This document shows positions 22,756 through 31,534 of a stretch of DNA of 64,000 nucleotides, one piece after another. Origin of the DNA: Pygmaiobacter massiliensis (lineage in GTDB: Bacteria; Bacillota; Clostridia; Oscillospirales; Ruminococcaceae); NCBI RefSeq assembly GCF_900199435.1, contig NZ_OAML01000002.1, positions 620,001 to 684,000 on the forward strand. The letters are read 5' to 3'. Positions within the stretch are counted from its first letter, which is position 1. Each line of letters opens with the position of its first letter. Below the pieces are notes generated by a model. That model was given only the letters and a program-made list of their open reading frames with translations. It was not told the DNA's origin and did no database searches. The position numbers and the translations under genes were made by a program.

Positions 22756-24016
22756 GGGTGGGTTCCTCCTTGGTCAAAAAATAAGCAACAGAGAGCGAAA
22801 GGTGAGACAACATCTCTTGAATATCCGCTGCGCTAATCTGCTGAATTCGCGCCTTGGCTTCTTCCGGGGTGCGAATACGCCCTTTCAGAATACCGCCGAA
22901 ATACCAGTTTTCAAGGCCGTTCAAGCTGTCGCCTACCCCGGTCATTGCGCTGCAAAGAGCAAGTTTGGCTTCTTCCAGCTCAGTTTCTGGCACGGGCACT
23001 TTGCAGAGGGTTTCCAGCTCTGCCAGAATCGCATCTTTTGCCTTTTCTGCATTCTGATGTTCGATGCCGCTGTCTACCATAAACATGCCGCTCATGGGGG
23101 CATATCCGGCAACACAGTAGTAGCAAAGACTCTGTTTTTCGCGCACATTCATAAACAATCGCGAGGTCGGCAGGCTGCCGTAAATAGCCGTTGCAAGGCG
23201 CAATTTTGCTTCATCTGCTTCGTTAAAAATAGCATCTGTCGTAAACAGCAGGCACAGTTTGCCCTGCACCGTGTCCATCGGTTCTTTTATCACAAGCGGT
23301 GCGGTGCGGGGCATCGCAGAGGGCGCCTCTGGCAGGCTGGGCGCACGCTCTACCTGGCTCAGCTGCACGGCAATGCTTTCGCCTACCTGTGCCGCATCGG
23401 CACCGATGACCATAATTTCAATCACAGCGCTGCGAATCATCTCATGGTAAAACGCGGTTAATTGCTGCGCGGTAATGCCGTCCACCTCGTCGAGGTAGCC
23501 GTTTTTCTCCACACCATTGGGGCTGTCGCTAAAAAAGCGACGTTTTGCCTGGCGGATGCAGTAGGTGCGCTTTTCGTTGATTTCATTTTCCAGCGCTTCG
23601 CGGAGTTTTTGCTTTTCAATTTCGAGAGCTTCTTCGTCAAACACCCCGTCCGTAAAATGCGGACGAAACGCCACTTCAAACAAAACGCGTGCATACTCCT
23701 GCGAAAGGGCTTCTCCATCCAGCGCATAGCAATCTTTAATACCGCTGATGCTTACCGAAATTACGCGGCGGTTGCCATACACAGCACTTTCTGCTGAAAG
23801 TGATGCGCCATAAAGCTTTGCCAGAACTTTAGAAAACTCTGTCATGTCCGGCCAAGCGGCACAGCTGCGCTCGAGCACCAGCGGCAGCAAAGCGGCTGCG
23901 GTGGCAGTGCTGCGCTGCGAAGGCAAAATAAAGTTGAGCGTAATACGACCAGTTTTAAAGCGTTCGGCGGGGATATCGGTCAACATGACCCCGTCTGCCA
24001 ATTGTTTTCGCTGCAT
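22742..24016 (-). CDS. yfmF: M16 family-like partner protein YfmF (no zinc motif)
   Basis: 424 aa. Same M16 fold as YfmH, but the HxxEH motif is missing (the matching region reads LPLVLERSCAAWPDMTEF), as expected for the inactive partner of a two-subunit M16 enzyme. It retains the GSLPTSRLFMNVREKQSLCYY block that binds substrate in M16 proteins. Probably forms a heterodimer with YfmH. GAGG lies 7 bases before the ATG. Confidence 0.88.
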   Translation of the reverse strand: MQRKQLADGVMLTDIPAERFKTGRITLNFILPSQRSTATAAALLPLVLERSCAAWPDMTEFSKVLAKLYGASLSAESAVYGNRRVISVSISGIKDCYALDGEALSQEYARVLFEVAFRPHFTDGVFDEEALEIEKQKLREALENEINEKRTYCIRQAKRRFFSDSPNGVEKNGYLDEVDGITAQQLTAFYHEMIRSAVIEIMVIGADAAQVGESIAVQLSQVERAPSLPEAPSAMPRTAPLVIKEPMDTVQGKLCLLFTTDAIFNEADEAKLRLATAIYGSLPTSRLFMNVREKQSLCYYCVAGYAPMSGMFMVDSGIEHQNAEKAKDAILAELETLCKVPVPETELEEAKLALCSAMTGVGDSLNGLENWYFGGILKGRIRTPEEAKARIQQISAADIQEMLSHLSLSVAYFLTKEEPTHDAN

Positions 24017-24048
24017 TCATATACCTCGTCATTTTTACAATAATTAAA

Positions 24049-24077
24049 GTATAGTATACCACATTTATATGAACAAA
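24049..24077 (-). promoter_or_regulatory. Promoter for yfmF-yfmH-lgt-folD
   Basis: On the minus strand TTTGTT (24072-24077), 17-base spacer, TATACT (24049-24054). A second TATACT lies at 24053-24058. Confidence 0.45.
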
Positions 24078-24118
24078 AAAAGTTCCGGCAGAGCTTTTAT
24101 GCCCTGCCGGAAAACTTG
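24075..24118 (-). terminator. Terminator after the VanY-type gene
   Basis: On the minus strand GTTTTCCGGCAG pairs with CTGCCGGAAC, followed by TTTTTTT. Confidence 0.85.
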
Positions 24119-24136
24119 TTTTTTGTATGATTTTCT

Positions 24137-25126
24137 TTAGCCGTTTTGCTCGAGATATTCTTCCAGGCAAAGGCCGCTGTCTTTAATCTTTTGTGCATTT
24201 TCTACGCCGACATAGCGGAAGTGCCACGGCTCGTAGATAATACCGGTTACGTCCTCTTTGCCCTTAGGGTAACGCAGAATAAAGCCGTATTCCGCAGCAT
24301 GCGCATGCAGCCACTGAGCCTCCGGGGTGTTCTCGTATCCGTCATCTAATCTCTGATAATCCACCGCAACAATATCTGCTGCAAGGCCGCTGGAATGCTC
24401 GCTGCACCCGTGCGGTGTGCGGATAGTCGCAGTTTTGGCATAGGCTTCCGCTTCTGTCATCCCCTTCGCCATATAGTCCTGTTTCATCTGGTTAAACAGC
24501 TCATCCTGCCGCGCAATGCTGCGGTATGCAGAGCAAACCAGCGGAGAAAGTCCTGCCGCTTTGGCATCCGCAAGCATCGCATTTAGAGAATCGATAGCGC
24601 GCGCGTCAAACTGTTTGCCGTTGGCCAGCGTTGCAAGCTCCGGCTCAAAACCTTCCGGCAAGGGGTTATTGGCATTGACTAGCCGCATTTTCCAGTCCTG
24701 CTCCGTCGTGGCCGGTGCCTTTGTGGGCTCCGGGGTCGCAGACGGCGTAGCCTCTGGCGTTGGGGCAGGTGTTTCCTGCGGCGCAGAAGAAGCCGCCGAA
24801 GAGATTTGCGAAAAAGCTGTCGAGGATGGAGCCGTGCTATCTGCCGGCTTTTTATCTTTTGTCATCAGCTCTACAATTCCCCAGGCAGCAAAGCACAGGG
24901 CAATGAGAACCACCAACAGCAAAAGAGCCCGGCGGCGAGCAAGTTGCTGCTTTTTTGCGCGGCGATTGCTGCGCTGCACCGGGGGATGGCCAGTGGGGCG
25001 ATGCTCGGCCGGGCGCTGGCCCCGCTGTGGAGCCGCCCGCCGGGGCGCTGAATGGGGTGGTTCCGGACGGTGGTTGTGCCCTTTTTTCGGTTCTTTATCC
25101 TGGTCATAAAACTGTCGATTGCTCAA
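24137..25126 (-). CDS. Membrane-anchored D-alanyl-D-alanine carboxypeptidase, VanY/M15B type
   Basis: 329 aa from TTG 25126, favoured by AAAAGGAG about 10 bases upstream inside the end of the preceding gene. An ATG at 25156 would overlap that gene and has no ribosome site. Order: a basic, Pro/His/Arg-rich cytoplasmic head; one membrane helix (~67-87); a Ser/Pro/Thr linker; then the peptidase domain. Zinc and catalytic residues are intact: SEHSSGLAAD (His244, Asp251) and EPWHFRYVG (Glu299, His302). It trims the terminal D-Ala from peptidoglycan stems outside the cell. No vanA/vanR-type genes nearby, so a housekeeping wall role is likely, not resistance. Confidence 0.9.
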   Translation of the reverse strand: MSNRQFYDQDKEPKKGHNHRPEPPHSAPRRAAPQRGQRPAEHRPTGHPPVQRSNRRAKKQQLARRRALLLLVVLIALCFAAWGIVELMTKDKKPADSTAPSSTAFSQISSAASSAPQETPAPTPEATPSATPEPTKAPATTEQDWKMRLVNANNPLPEGFEPELATLANGKQFDARAIDSLNAMLADAKAAGLSPLVCSAYRSIARQDELFNQMKQDYMAKGMTEAEAYAKTATIRTPHGCSEHSSGLAADIVAVDYQRLDDGYENTPEAQWLHAHAAEYGFILRYPKGKEDVTGIIYEPWHFRYVGVENAQKIKDSGLCLEEYLEQNG

Positions 25127-25133
25127 AAAGTTG

Positions 25134-25778
25134 TCACTCCTTTTCCTCTGTGGCATCGGTTGCCGTAAGCGTAGCTCCCAGCAGAGGAATGCTTAGTTTG
25201 TTATTAAAGAAATTGATAAACGGCCCAAGGCAGCACGCGCACACAAAGGTGCCGATTCCTGCACTGCCGCCCAGCAGCAATGCAAGCACAAGCGAAGTGC
25301 TGTCTGTAATAATGCGGCACCAGACAAAAGGCAGGTGTACTGCACGTTGCAAAATAAACGCCATAGTGTCATATGGGGCAAGCCCAAGCGCCGCGGTAAA
25401 ATAAAGAGAGGCGGATAGCGACAGCACCAGCACGCCCGCTGCCATAATAAGCAGCTGCTGCATGAAGTTTTGAGGCGCGCCAAAAAAGCGGTCACAAATC
25501 TTCATAAAATAGTCGGCAACATAGCCTACAAAAACCATATTCAGCACTGTACCAACGCCAAGTGTATGCCGGTGGAACAAGACCACCAGCACAATTAAAA
25601 TCGCATTGTCGATGACCGACATCGTACCAAAATCGATGCCTGTTATTGCGGCAACTGCAAGGTTAAAAGCAGTATATGGGTCCGAGCCAAGCCCGGCGCG
25701 CAAAAAAAGGCCTACACCAATCCCCAAAAGAGGAACGGCAACCAAGAGCATTGCCAAGCGTTTTTGCTTTAAACTCAT
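25134..25778 (-). CDS. YczE/YitT-like integral membrane protein
   Basis: 214 aa with about five to six hydrophobic helices. The N-terminal block GIGVGLFLRAGLGSDPYTAF and the internal near-repeat YFTAALGLAPYDTMAF are the paired LGxxP(Y/W)D/T elements of the YczE family. Function of the family is unresolved (possible transporter). AGGAGA precedes the ATG. It is 7 bases upstream of the VanY-type gene, so the two are cotranscribed from 25829-25857. Confidence 0.8.
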   Translation of the reverse strand: MSLKQKRLAMLLVAVPLLGIGVGLFLRAGLGSDPYTAFNLAVAAITGIDFGTMSVIDNAILIVLVVLFHRHTLGVGTVLNMVFVGYVADYFMKICDRFFGAPQNFMQQLLIMAAGVLVLSLSASLYFTAALGLAPYDTMAFILQRAVHLPFVWCRIITDSTSLVLALLLGGSAGIGTFVCACCLGPFINFFNNKLSIPLLGATLTATDATEEKE

Positions 25779-25828
25779 TCTTCTGTCTCCTGTATCAGAG
25801 CGTAAATAAAGGGTCTAATTGCTCAATT

Positions 25829-25857
25829 ACTATACCATACCGCCCGCTGCAAAACAA
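25829..25857 (-). promoter_or_regulatory. Promoter for the yczE-like/vanY-like pair
   Basis: On the minus strand TTGTTT (25852-25857), 17-base spacer, TATAGT (25829-25834). Confidence 0.6.
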
Positions 25858-26046
25858 GGTGGTTTGCTTACCTTTCACCTTTTATCATAGGGCTCTATAT
25901 TTCAGGCCCAGCACCTCACTTTTTCGCCTCTTTGTGGTAAAGCCCCTTTCTATGCGGTTTGGTGCAGCTATACTGCCCGCGCATTTTCACCGTTTCGGCT
26001 TCTTTTCATCCTGTTGTATCCAAGATTTACCCCTTGGGAGCAAAGC
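25858..26046. other. Intergenic stretch with no gene seen
   Basis: Between the lysC terminator and the promoter of the yczE-like gene. Contains GGGCTCTATATTTCAGGCCC (a weak hairpin) but no convincing frame, tRNA or riboswitch. Confidence 0.4.
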
Positions 26047-26090
26047 GAAAAACAAAACAGGAGAGCCGCCAAAAGGCCACTCTCCTGTTC
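26047..26090 (-). terminator. Terminator of the hom-thrB-lysC operon
   Basis: On the minus strand AACAGGAGAGTGGCC pairs with GGCGGCTCTCCTGTT, followed by TTGTTTTTC. Confidence 0.85.
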
Positions 26091-26101
26091 TATGTAATCT
26101 A

Positions 26102-27307
26102 TTAACCTAAAAATGCCTCGTGGATGGCAAGTACCGCACGGTCAGCATCCGCTTTTTCAATCAGCACCGAAATTTTGATTTCGCTGGTGGAGATCATACG
26201 AATATTGATGTTGTTTTCGAACAGTGCCTCAAACATGGTGCTTGCCACATTGGCATTGCTCTGCATACCTGCACCAACTACCGAAACTTTTGCCACATCA
26301 TCGTCATACTCTACCGAAGTGCCACCGAAAACTGCAAGATGCTCGTTCAGCAGGTCTACTGCCAATTTGCGGTCGGTAGAAGCTACCGTAAACGAAAGGT
26401 CGCGGGTGCCGTCGCGCCCGGAGGACTGCAAAATCAAATCCACATTAATTTTGCGCTGTGCCAGCAGGCTGAACACCTTAAACGCCATGCCCGGAGTATC
26501 CGATACACCCAGCACCGAAATTGAGGATACGTTGGTATCCTTTGCTACGCCCTTAATCATCATGCCTTCCATCTTGGCAACCTCCTTCACGATTGTACCC
26601 GGCGCCCGGTTGAGGCTGGAGAGTACTTCTAGCTGTACATTGTATTTTTTAGCAAGCTCTACCGAGCGGTTGTTCAAAACCTGTGCACCAAGGCTTGCCA
26701 GTTCAAGCATTTCATCAAAGGTAATCTCCGGCAGCTTGCGTGCCTTTTTCACCAGCCGCGGGTCTGCGGTATACACGCCTTCCACATCGGTGAAAATCTG
26801 GCAGACATCCGCCTTCATCGCTGCTGCAATCGCAACCGCAGAGGTATCGCTGCCGCCGCGCCCCAGTGTGGTCAAATCGTCTGAGCGGCAGATGCCCTGA
26901 AAGCCTGCAACAACCACGATTTGGTTTTTGCTGACCTCACATTCCAGGCGCTCGGTATCGATTTTGCGAATGCGTGCTTTTTGGTGGCTGCGGTCGGTGA
27001 TGAAACCAGCCTGCCAGCCCAGCAGCGAAACTGCTTTGCAGCCCAGCTCGCCCAGCGCCATGCACAGCAGCGAAACCGAAATCTGTTCGCCCGCGCAAAG
27101 CAACATATCCATCTCACGTCCTGACGGGTCGTGGGTAATCTCTGCCGCTTTTGCAATCAAGTCATCGGTCGTATCGCCCTGTGCGGAAACAACGACAATT
27201 ACATCATTGCCCTCGTTATGGGTATCTGCGACGATGCGCGCCACGTTGAAGATGCGGTCCCGGTTTGCAACGGAAGAACCGCCGAATTTTTGTACAATGA
27301 GTGCCAT
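26102..27307 (-). CDS. lysC: Aspartate kinase
   Basis: 401 aa. First step of the lysine/threonine/methionine pathway: phosphorylation of aspartate. N-terminal kinase domain with VQKFGGSSVAN and GRGGSDTSAVAIAAA; two ACT regulatory domains follow (SISVLGVSDTPGMAFKVF, KVSVVGAGMQSNANVASTMF), so feedback control by an amino acid is expected. AAGGAGG precedes the ATG. Last gene of an ACT protein-hom-thrB-lysC unit, 108 bases after thrB. No lysine riboswitch is visible upstream. Confidence 0.96.
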   Translation of the reverse strand: MALIVQKFGGSSVANRDRIFNVARIVADTHNEGNDVIVVVSAQGDTTDDLIAKAAEITHDPSGREMDMLLCAGEQISVSLLCMALGELGCKAVSLLGWQAGFITDRSHQKARIRKIDTERLECEVSKNQIVVVAGFQGICRSDDLTTLGRGGSDTSAVAIAAAMKADVCQIFTDVEGVYTADPRLVKKARKLPEITFDEMLELASLGAQVLNNRSVELAKKYNVQLEVLSSLNRAPGTIVKEVAKMEGMMIKGVAKDTNVSSISVLGVSDTPGMAFKVFSLLAQRKINVDLILQSSGRDGTRDLSFTVASTDRKLAVDLLNEHLAVFGGTSVEYDDDVAKVSVVGAGMQSNANVASTMFEALFENNINIRMISTSEIKISVLIEKADADRAVLAIHEAFLG

Positions 27308-27415
27308 TTCGGGTCACCCTCCTTTTTTGGAAATGCGTAACTTTTGCTCTGCACCGGTTTTTGCTGGTTTTGCGCTGCCGGTGCGGCCCGGCGCTTTGTG
27401 TTGGGCGCTATCGCC

Positions 27416-28306
27416 TTAAATCATACTCTCGTTTCGGGCAGCAAGCTTTGTGAGCTTGAACCGACCCAAAACCTCATTTTCCTGCAGCAGCTGGGCTGCT
27501 TTTCCGGCAAACGCTTTGTCGCTTTTTTCAGTGATGGCCATAATGGTGGGGCCTGCGCCGCTGATAAACACCACTTTTGCGCCCAAGTCCGGCAGCCGTG
27601 CAAACAACTGCTCTGCTCCCGGAATCAAGCCCATGCGATAAGGCTGGTGCAAGCGGTCACCCGCTGCCACCGCAAAATACTCCGGGCGGTTTTCACAAAA
27701 AGCTGCCGCCATAAACGCCGCGCGAGAAAGGTTGTAAACTGCATCTTTATGGGGCACCGCTTGTGGCAGTGCTGCGCGTGCTTTTGAGGTCAGCAGCGGG
27801 AAATCCGGCACAAAGGCACAAAAACACAGCTCTTCGCTGACCGGTTTGCGAATGGTGTAAACATGGCCGTTTTCCATTACGCTGGTTACAAAGCCGCCCA
27901 GCATAGCGGGTGCCACATTATCCGGGTGTCCTTCCATCTTGCAACCCAAATCCAGCAGCTCCTGCTGAGAAAGCGGGGCTCCCAGCAACTGGTTTGCACC
28001 AGCAATACCGGCTGCAATGCAGGCGCTCGAACTGCCAAGCCCCCGTGCCTGTGGGATAGGGCTGCACTGAGTGATTTTAAGCCCCGGTAGTTTTTTGCCG
28101 CAAAGCTCGTAAACGTCTTTCACGGTTTGATAAATCAGGTTAGTTTCGTCCGCTGGGGTTTCGCTGCCATCAGCAGAGGCGATAACAAGCCGGTCGCACT
28201 CTTCCAGCTCTACCGTGTTGCACAGGTCAAGCGCAATGCCCATTGCATCAAAACCACTGCCGAGGTTGGCGGTGGAAGCAGGCGCTTTGATGACCACTTT
28301 TTCCAT
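27416..28306 (-). CDS. thrB: Homoserine kinase
   Basis: 296 aa, GHMP kinase fold. It phosphorylates homoserine on the way to threonine. N-terminal APASTANLGSGFDAMGIAL, ATP-binding QARGLGSSSACIAAG and C-terminal ISGAGPTIMAI are all present. Follows hom by 21 bases with its own GAAGGA. thrC is not in the window. Confidence 0.96.
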   Translation of the reverse strand: MEKVVIKAPASTANLGSGFDAMGIALDLCNTVELEECDRLVIASADGSETPADETNLIYQTVKDVYELCGKKLPGLKITQCSPIPQARGLGSSSACIAAGIAGANQLLGAPLSQQELLDLGCKMEGHPDNVAPAMLGGFVTSVMENGHVYTIRKPVSEELCFCAFVPDFPLLTSKARAALPQAVPHKDAVYNLSRAAFMAAAFCENRPEYFAVAAGDRLHQPYRMGLIPGAEQLFARLPDLGAKVVFISGAGPTIMAITEKSDKAFAGKAAQLLQENEVLGRFKLTKLAARNESMI

Positions 28307-28327
28307 TTCGATCGTCCTTCCCCCGAT

Positions 28328-29554
28328 TTATTGCTCCAGCATTTTCAGGCACAGCATTGCTTTCATGCCCTGCGCTGCAAGCTGCTGTGTTTTTCCTGCC
28401 AGCTCGGTTTCAGTCAATGGGCAGCTCAGCACCGCTGCTTCGTCGCCGTGCTGCATCATAAACTGGGTGCCGCCGAGCACTTTTTTCAGCATCTCCGCAT
28501 CGGGGTCGGTTACTCTGATATAGTATGTATATCGGCTTTCATCGGTGATTTTACCCAAAGATTTAGCCGAATTCCACGTTAATGTGTCATGGAGCGACAC
28601 GCCATACTTTTCTGCATCGATGATGTCCGCCACCACTGCCGAGGCCGTGGGTAGCTTACCAGCACCTTTGCCGTAAAACATCGTGTCGCCAAGCATATTG
28701 CCTCGCAGCATCACAGCGTTGAATACATCACACACCCCTGCAAACGGATGCTCGCGCGGGATAAACATCGGCTCTACCGCACAGGCAAAACGGCCTGCTT
28801 CATCTTTTTTCGCATAGGCAATTAAGCGAATAGTCGCTTTCATGCGCTGCGCAAAGTAAAAATCTGCCGGGGCCACCTCGCGGATGCCGGTAGTAGGAAT
28901 ATCTTCTGGATGTACTTCTGTGCCGTAAAGAAGCGAAGCCAGAATAGCAATTTTTCTGCCAGCATCAAATCCATCCACATCGGCGGAAGGGTCACGGGTT
29001 TCTGCATAGCCCAGGCGCTGCGCTTCTGCCAACGCGGCAGCAAAATCCATTCCCTCTTCTTCCATACGGGTTAGCATAAAGTTGGTGGTGCCGTTTACAA
29101 TGCCATGCACACTTTCAATCACGTTAGCCGCAAGGCTTCCACGAATCGGCGCAATCAACGGCATGCCGCCGCCTACACTCGCTTCAAACAAAAAGGCCAC
29201 TTTATGCTGTTTTGCCAGTGCAATCAGCTCTGCGCCATGGCGTGCAACCAACTCTTTGTTGGAGGTGCAGACATTTTTGCCTGCACAAAGCGCCGACTTC
29301 ACATAATAGTAAGCGGGGTCGGTGCCGCCGATGGTCTCCACTACGGTCGAGACCTCTGCATCCTCTAAAATAACATCAACGTTATTCACAAACAGTTTTG
29401 CATCCGGGCTTTGGGAGAAATCCCGCACGTCCATGATGTATTTTACATTGAGAGGCTGACCTGCACGCTGGGTGAGCGCCGCGCCGTTTTGCCGCAGCAC
29501 TTCCAACACACCGCTGCCAATATTGCCAAATCCTAAAATCGCTATTTTTGCCAT
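28328..29554 (-). CDS. hom: Homoserine dehydrogenase
   Basis: 408 aa. It reduces aspartate semialdehyde to homoserine. NAD(P)-binding ILGFGNIGSGVLEVL at the start; the catalytic region has NGTTNFMLTRMEEEGMDF and GYAETRDPSADVDGFDAGRK; a C-terminal ACT-like domain (TYYIRVTDPDAEMLKKV). The start is placed at ATG 29554 (MAKIAILGF). AAAGGA is 15 bases upstream, longer than usual. A GTG at 29578 would add eight residues but has no ribosome site. Confidence 0.95.
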   Translation of the reverse strand: MAKIAILGFGNIGSGVLEVLRQNGAALTQRAGQPLNVKYIMDVRDFSQSPDAKLFVNNVDVILEDAEVSTVVETIGGTDPAYYYVKSALCAGKNVCTSNKELVARHGAELIALAKQHKVAFLFEASVGGGMPLIAPIRGSLAANVIESVHGIVNGTTNFMLTRMEEEGMDFAAALAEAQRLGYAETRDPSADVDGFDAGRKIAILASLLYGTEVHPEDIPTTGIREVAPADFYFAQRMKATIRLIAYAKKDEAGRFACAVEPMFIPREHPFAGVCDVFNAVMLRGNMLGDTMFYGKGAGKLPTASAVVADIIDAEKYGVSLHDTLTWNSAKSLGKITDESRYTYYIRVTDPDAEMLKKVLGGTQFMMQHGDEAAVLSCPLTETELAGKTQQLAAQGMKAMLCLKMLEQ

Positions 29555-29611
29555 GATGCTTAAACCAGTTCCTTTCACCGTGCGCTTTTTGATGCGCTAT
29601 TCTCTATTCGC

Positions 29612-30049
29612 TCAGCCAATCTCTTTTACATTGCGGTGAACACTTACCACCGTGCGCTGTGTCTGAATGCGGCGCAGCACGTCGTCGAGCGGCATTGGCA
29701 TCGAATCGGTGCGAATGGTTACCGACACCACTGCGGTACCGTTTTCGGGTGCCGACTGGTTGATGGTAACAATAGAAGCGCCGCTGGCCGAAAGCTCAGA
29801 AAGCAGGCTTTGCAGTGCGCCTGTTTCGTCCAGCAAAACCGCTTTAACCGTAACGATGGCTTTGGTATTTTCAAAATCAAAAATGCTGTCTTTGTACTTA
29901 TAGAACGCGCTGCGCGAGAGGTCTACCATTTTTGTAGCGGCAGAAACATTTTTCGCACTACCGCTTGCAAGCAATTCTTTTGCTTTTAACACCTTGGAAA
30001 AAACCTCCGGCAAAATAGCCTGATCTACAATCAAAAACTTCTTTTCCAT
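29612..30049 (-). CDS. ACT-domain protein, PheB/UPF0735 type
   Basis: 145 aa from ATG 30049 preceded by GAAAGGG. N-terminal ~70 residues form a helix-turn-helix-like region (VSAATKMVDLSRSAFYKYKDSIF). The C-terminal ~75 residues are an ACT domain (AIVTVKAVLLDETGALQSLL, SIVTINQSAP). ACT domains bind amino acids, so this may be a threonine or aromatic amino acid sensor. It heads the hom-thrB-lysC unit, which suggests a regulatory or allosteric role there, but that is inferred. Confidence 0.85.
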   Translation of the reverse strand: MEKKFLIVDQAILPEVFSKVLKAKELLASGSAKNVSAATKMVDLSRSAFYKYKDSIFDFENTKAIVTVKAVLLDETGALQSLLSELSASGASIVTINQSAPENGTAVVSVTIRTDSMPMPLDDVLRRIQTQRTVVSVHRNVKEIG

Positions 30050-30179
30050 ATCGTGCACCCTTTCTTTGCGATACTTGCCGAAGCCGAGACCGCGTTTCGC
30101 TTTTATTTTCAAATGGAGTGGTTTTTATTGTGCAAGACAGACTGTTCACGTGACAAGCACAAATGTTTTTTACATAGAC

Positions 30180-30208
30180 ACTATATCACTTTTGTATGCA
30201 AGAAACAA
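30180..30208 (-). promoter_or_regulatory. Promoter of the ACT-hom-thrB-lysC operon
   Basis: On the minus strand TTGTTT (30203-30208), 17-base spacer, TATAGT (30180-30185). The leader is about 125 bases. I see no T-box or riboswitch. Confidence 0.6.
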
Positions 30209-30334
30209 GAAAAATTCTTCAAATTGTTCGGTTGCACAAAACAGCAGCGGGAAAGTGACTTCTAGGGGTGATTTTGACAGTATACTTGTTTCTCATTCAC
30301 AAACACCCAAAGAAAAATCCCCTACACACATTGC

Positions 30335-30363
30335 TTGACAAGCGCGCGTGCGTATTGTAAAAT
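30335..30363 (+). promoter_or_regulatory. Promoter for tRNA-Leu
   Basis: TTGACA (30335-30340), 17-base spacer, TAAAAT (30358-30363), 11 bases before the tRNA. Confidence 0.8.
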
Positions 30364-30373
30364 ATACTAGCTT

Positions 30374-30460
30374 GCCGCTCTGGTGGAATTGGCAGACACA
30401 AGGGACTTAAAATCCCTCGGTAGCAATACCGTACCGGTTCAAGCCCGGTGAGCGGCACCA
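30374..30460 (+). tRNA. tRNA-Leu (anticodon UAA)
   Basis: 87 nt including encoded CCA. Acceptor GCCGCTC pairs with GAGCGGC. The anticodon stem AGGGA/TCCCT closes loop CTTAAAA, giving anticodon TAA. A long variable arm (CGGTAGCAATACCG) marks it as class II. T loop GTTCAAGCC. Confidence 0.95.
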
Positions 30461-30507
30461 AGAAGTTGAGGAATCGTATCTGATGCGATTCCTCAACTTC
30501 TTTTTTG
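30461..30507 (+). terminator. Terminator after tRNA-Leu
   Basis: AGAAGTTGAGGAATCG pairs perfectly with CGATTCCTCAACTTCT around a 9-base loop, then TTTTTG. Confidence 0.9.
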
Positions 30508-30520
30508 TTTTATGTTTGTG

Positions 30521-30735
30521 CTTAGTGCATGCTTTCAAATTGAAGACAAAACGCTGATATTCTTTTCATTGGGCAACCATCGCATTCAGTTGGCAGCCCT
30601 CCCGTTGGCCATAGCTTTCGGCTCGTATGATTGCTATTTTTGTTTTTAAGCTTTTAGCGCACTTTGTTGCTTGAAAAGAGGCAACTTGCTGCGTGTTTCG
30701 GTAAAAAGCTTTTGTTTTTCGTGTTTTTCACTACC
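30521..30735 (-). other. Intergenic open frame without a start codon; possible dispersed repeat
   Basis: On the minus strand a frame of about 55 codons stays open and ends AIIRAESYGQREGCQL-NAMVAQ, stop. It lacks ATG, GTG or TTG except near its end and lacks a ribosome site, so it is unlikely to be translated. The C-terminal wording resembles short spurious proteins I associate with intergenic sequence in related genomes; this is memory, not a search. No other gene is seen between tRNA-Leu and 30846. Confidence 0.25.
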
Positions 30736-30845
30736 GCCGTATCGCCAAATTTTGCGGAATGCAACGCACAAAACGCACCACTCCTTCATATGGTGACGTG
30801 ACAAAGTTCTTTGTCATATTCATCTTTGTACAAGGAGGAAATTTT

Positions 30846-31313
30846 ATGTGCGATTCTTCTTGCAGTTCCCGCAGTTGCCTGTGCTTGGAAGTGCTGATCG
30901 GCCTGATTGCCGGTGTAATCGCGGCACTGTTGTTCTGGTTCATGCCTTGCCTTTATTTTGGGGCCACTATCTTTTTCATGTTTGGTCTCGCTGTACTGGC
31001 AGCCATTGGCATGGCCTGCGTGCTTGGGCACCTCACCCGTGACCGCAACGCTCAGCATATGTGCCTGTGCGCCTGCGCCAAACCCACCGTCTTCGCCATT
31101 TTCGGTACCATCGTAGTCGGGCTGGTACTGATGCTTTTCCCGCTTTCCCCGACAATACTGACCGCGATTCTGATCGCGCTGTATTTCGCCTTCTTTGCCG
31201 CTATGATGGTTGGCATTCTTTGGACCTTCCTTTGCATCATCCAAAAGCTTTGCTGCCGTCCGCGTCCGTGCAGAGAGTGCGATGATGAGGACGACGAGGA
31301 CTTCCGGCGCTAA
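30846..31313 (+). CDS. Cys-rich four-helix membrane protein with acidic tail, unknown
   Basis: 155 aa from ATG 30846, preceded by AAGGAGG. The N-terminus MCDSSCSSRSCLCLEV has four Cys in 13 residues. Four hydrophobic helices follow (starting near VLIGLIAGVIAALLF), with a Cys cluster in the middle loop (MCLCACAK). The C-terminus has another cluster, KLCCRPRPCREC, ending in DDEDDEDFRR. Cys groups at both ends and in one loop could bind metal or form a redox site if on the same side. No family recognised. Own terminator, so a single-gene unit. Confidence 0.7.
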   Translation: MCDSSCSSRSCLCLEVLIGLIAGVIAALLFWFMPCLYFGATIFFMFGLAVLAAIGMACVLGHLTRDRNAQHMCLCACAKPTVFAIFGTIVVGLVLMLFPLSPTILTAILIALYFAFFAAMMVGILWTFLCIIQKLCCRPRPCRECDDEDDEDFRR

Positions 31314-31328
31314 TCCGGAATAATCGCT

Positions 31329-31352
31329 TCCCCCCTGCCCTTAGCAGGGGGG
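31329..31352 (+). terminator. Terminator after the Cys-rich membrane protein
   Basis: CCCCCCTGC pairs with GCAGGGGGG around CCTTA; the T-run is short (CCTTTTA). Confidence 0.7.
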
Positions 31353-31534
31353 ACCTTTTATGCAATAAAACGGACAAACTTTGCGCAAAACCATTTGGAG
31401 AAGCACAGAAATTCAGCAGGTAACCATGAGCATCGAATCGAATACTTGAAAATCCGCTCTGGTTTCCATCAAAAAGACCTACTCCAGCGCTTTAAAACAC
31501 AGGTAGTGTTTCTTCCTCGCCTCCCGCAAGCAGC
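31353..31534. other. Intergenic stretch with no gene seen
   Basis: Lies between two terminators of convergent genes. No coding frame with a ribosome site is visible. Confidence 0.4.

Noticed and set aside
24137-25778. Vancomycin-resistance locus (VanY type with a membrane gene; VanZ-like at 63124)
   Set aside because: No vanH, vanA-type ligase, vanX or vanRS. VanY- and VanZ-like proteins alone are common housekeeping proteins in Clostridia.
27308-27415. Lysine riboswitch upstream of lysC
   Set aside because: Only 108 bases between thrB and lysC, without the large multi-helix structure or a terminator.
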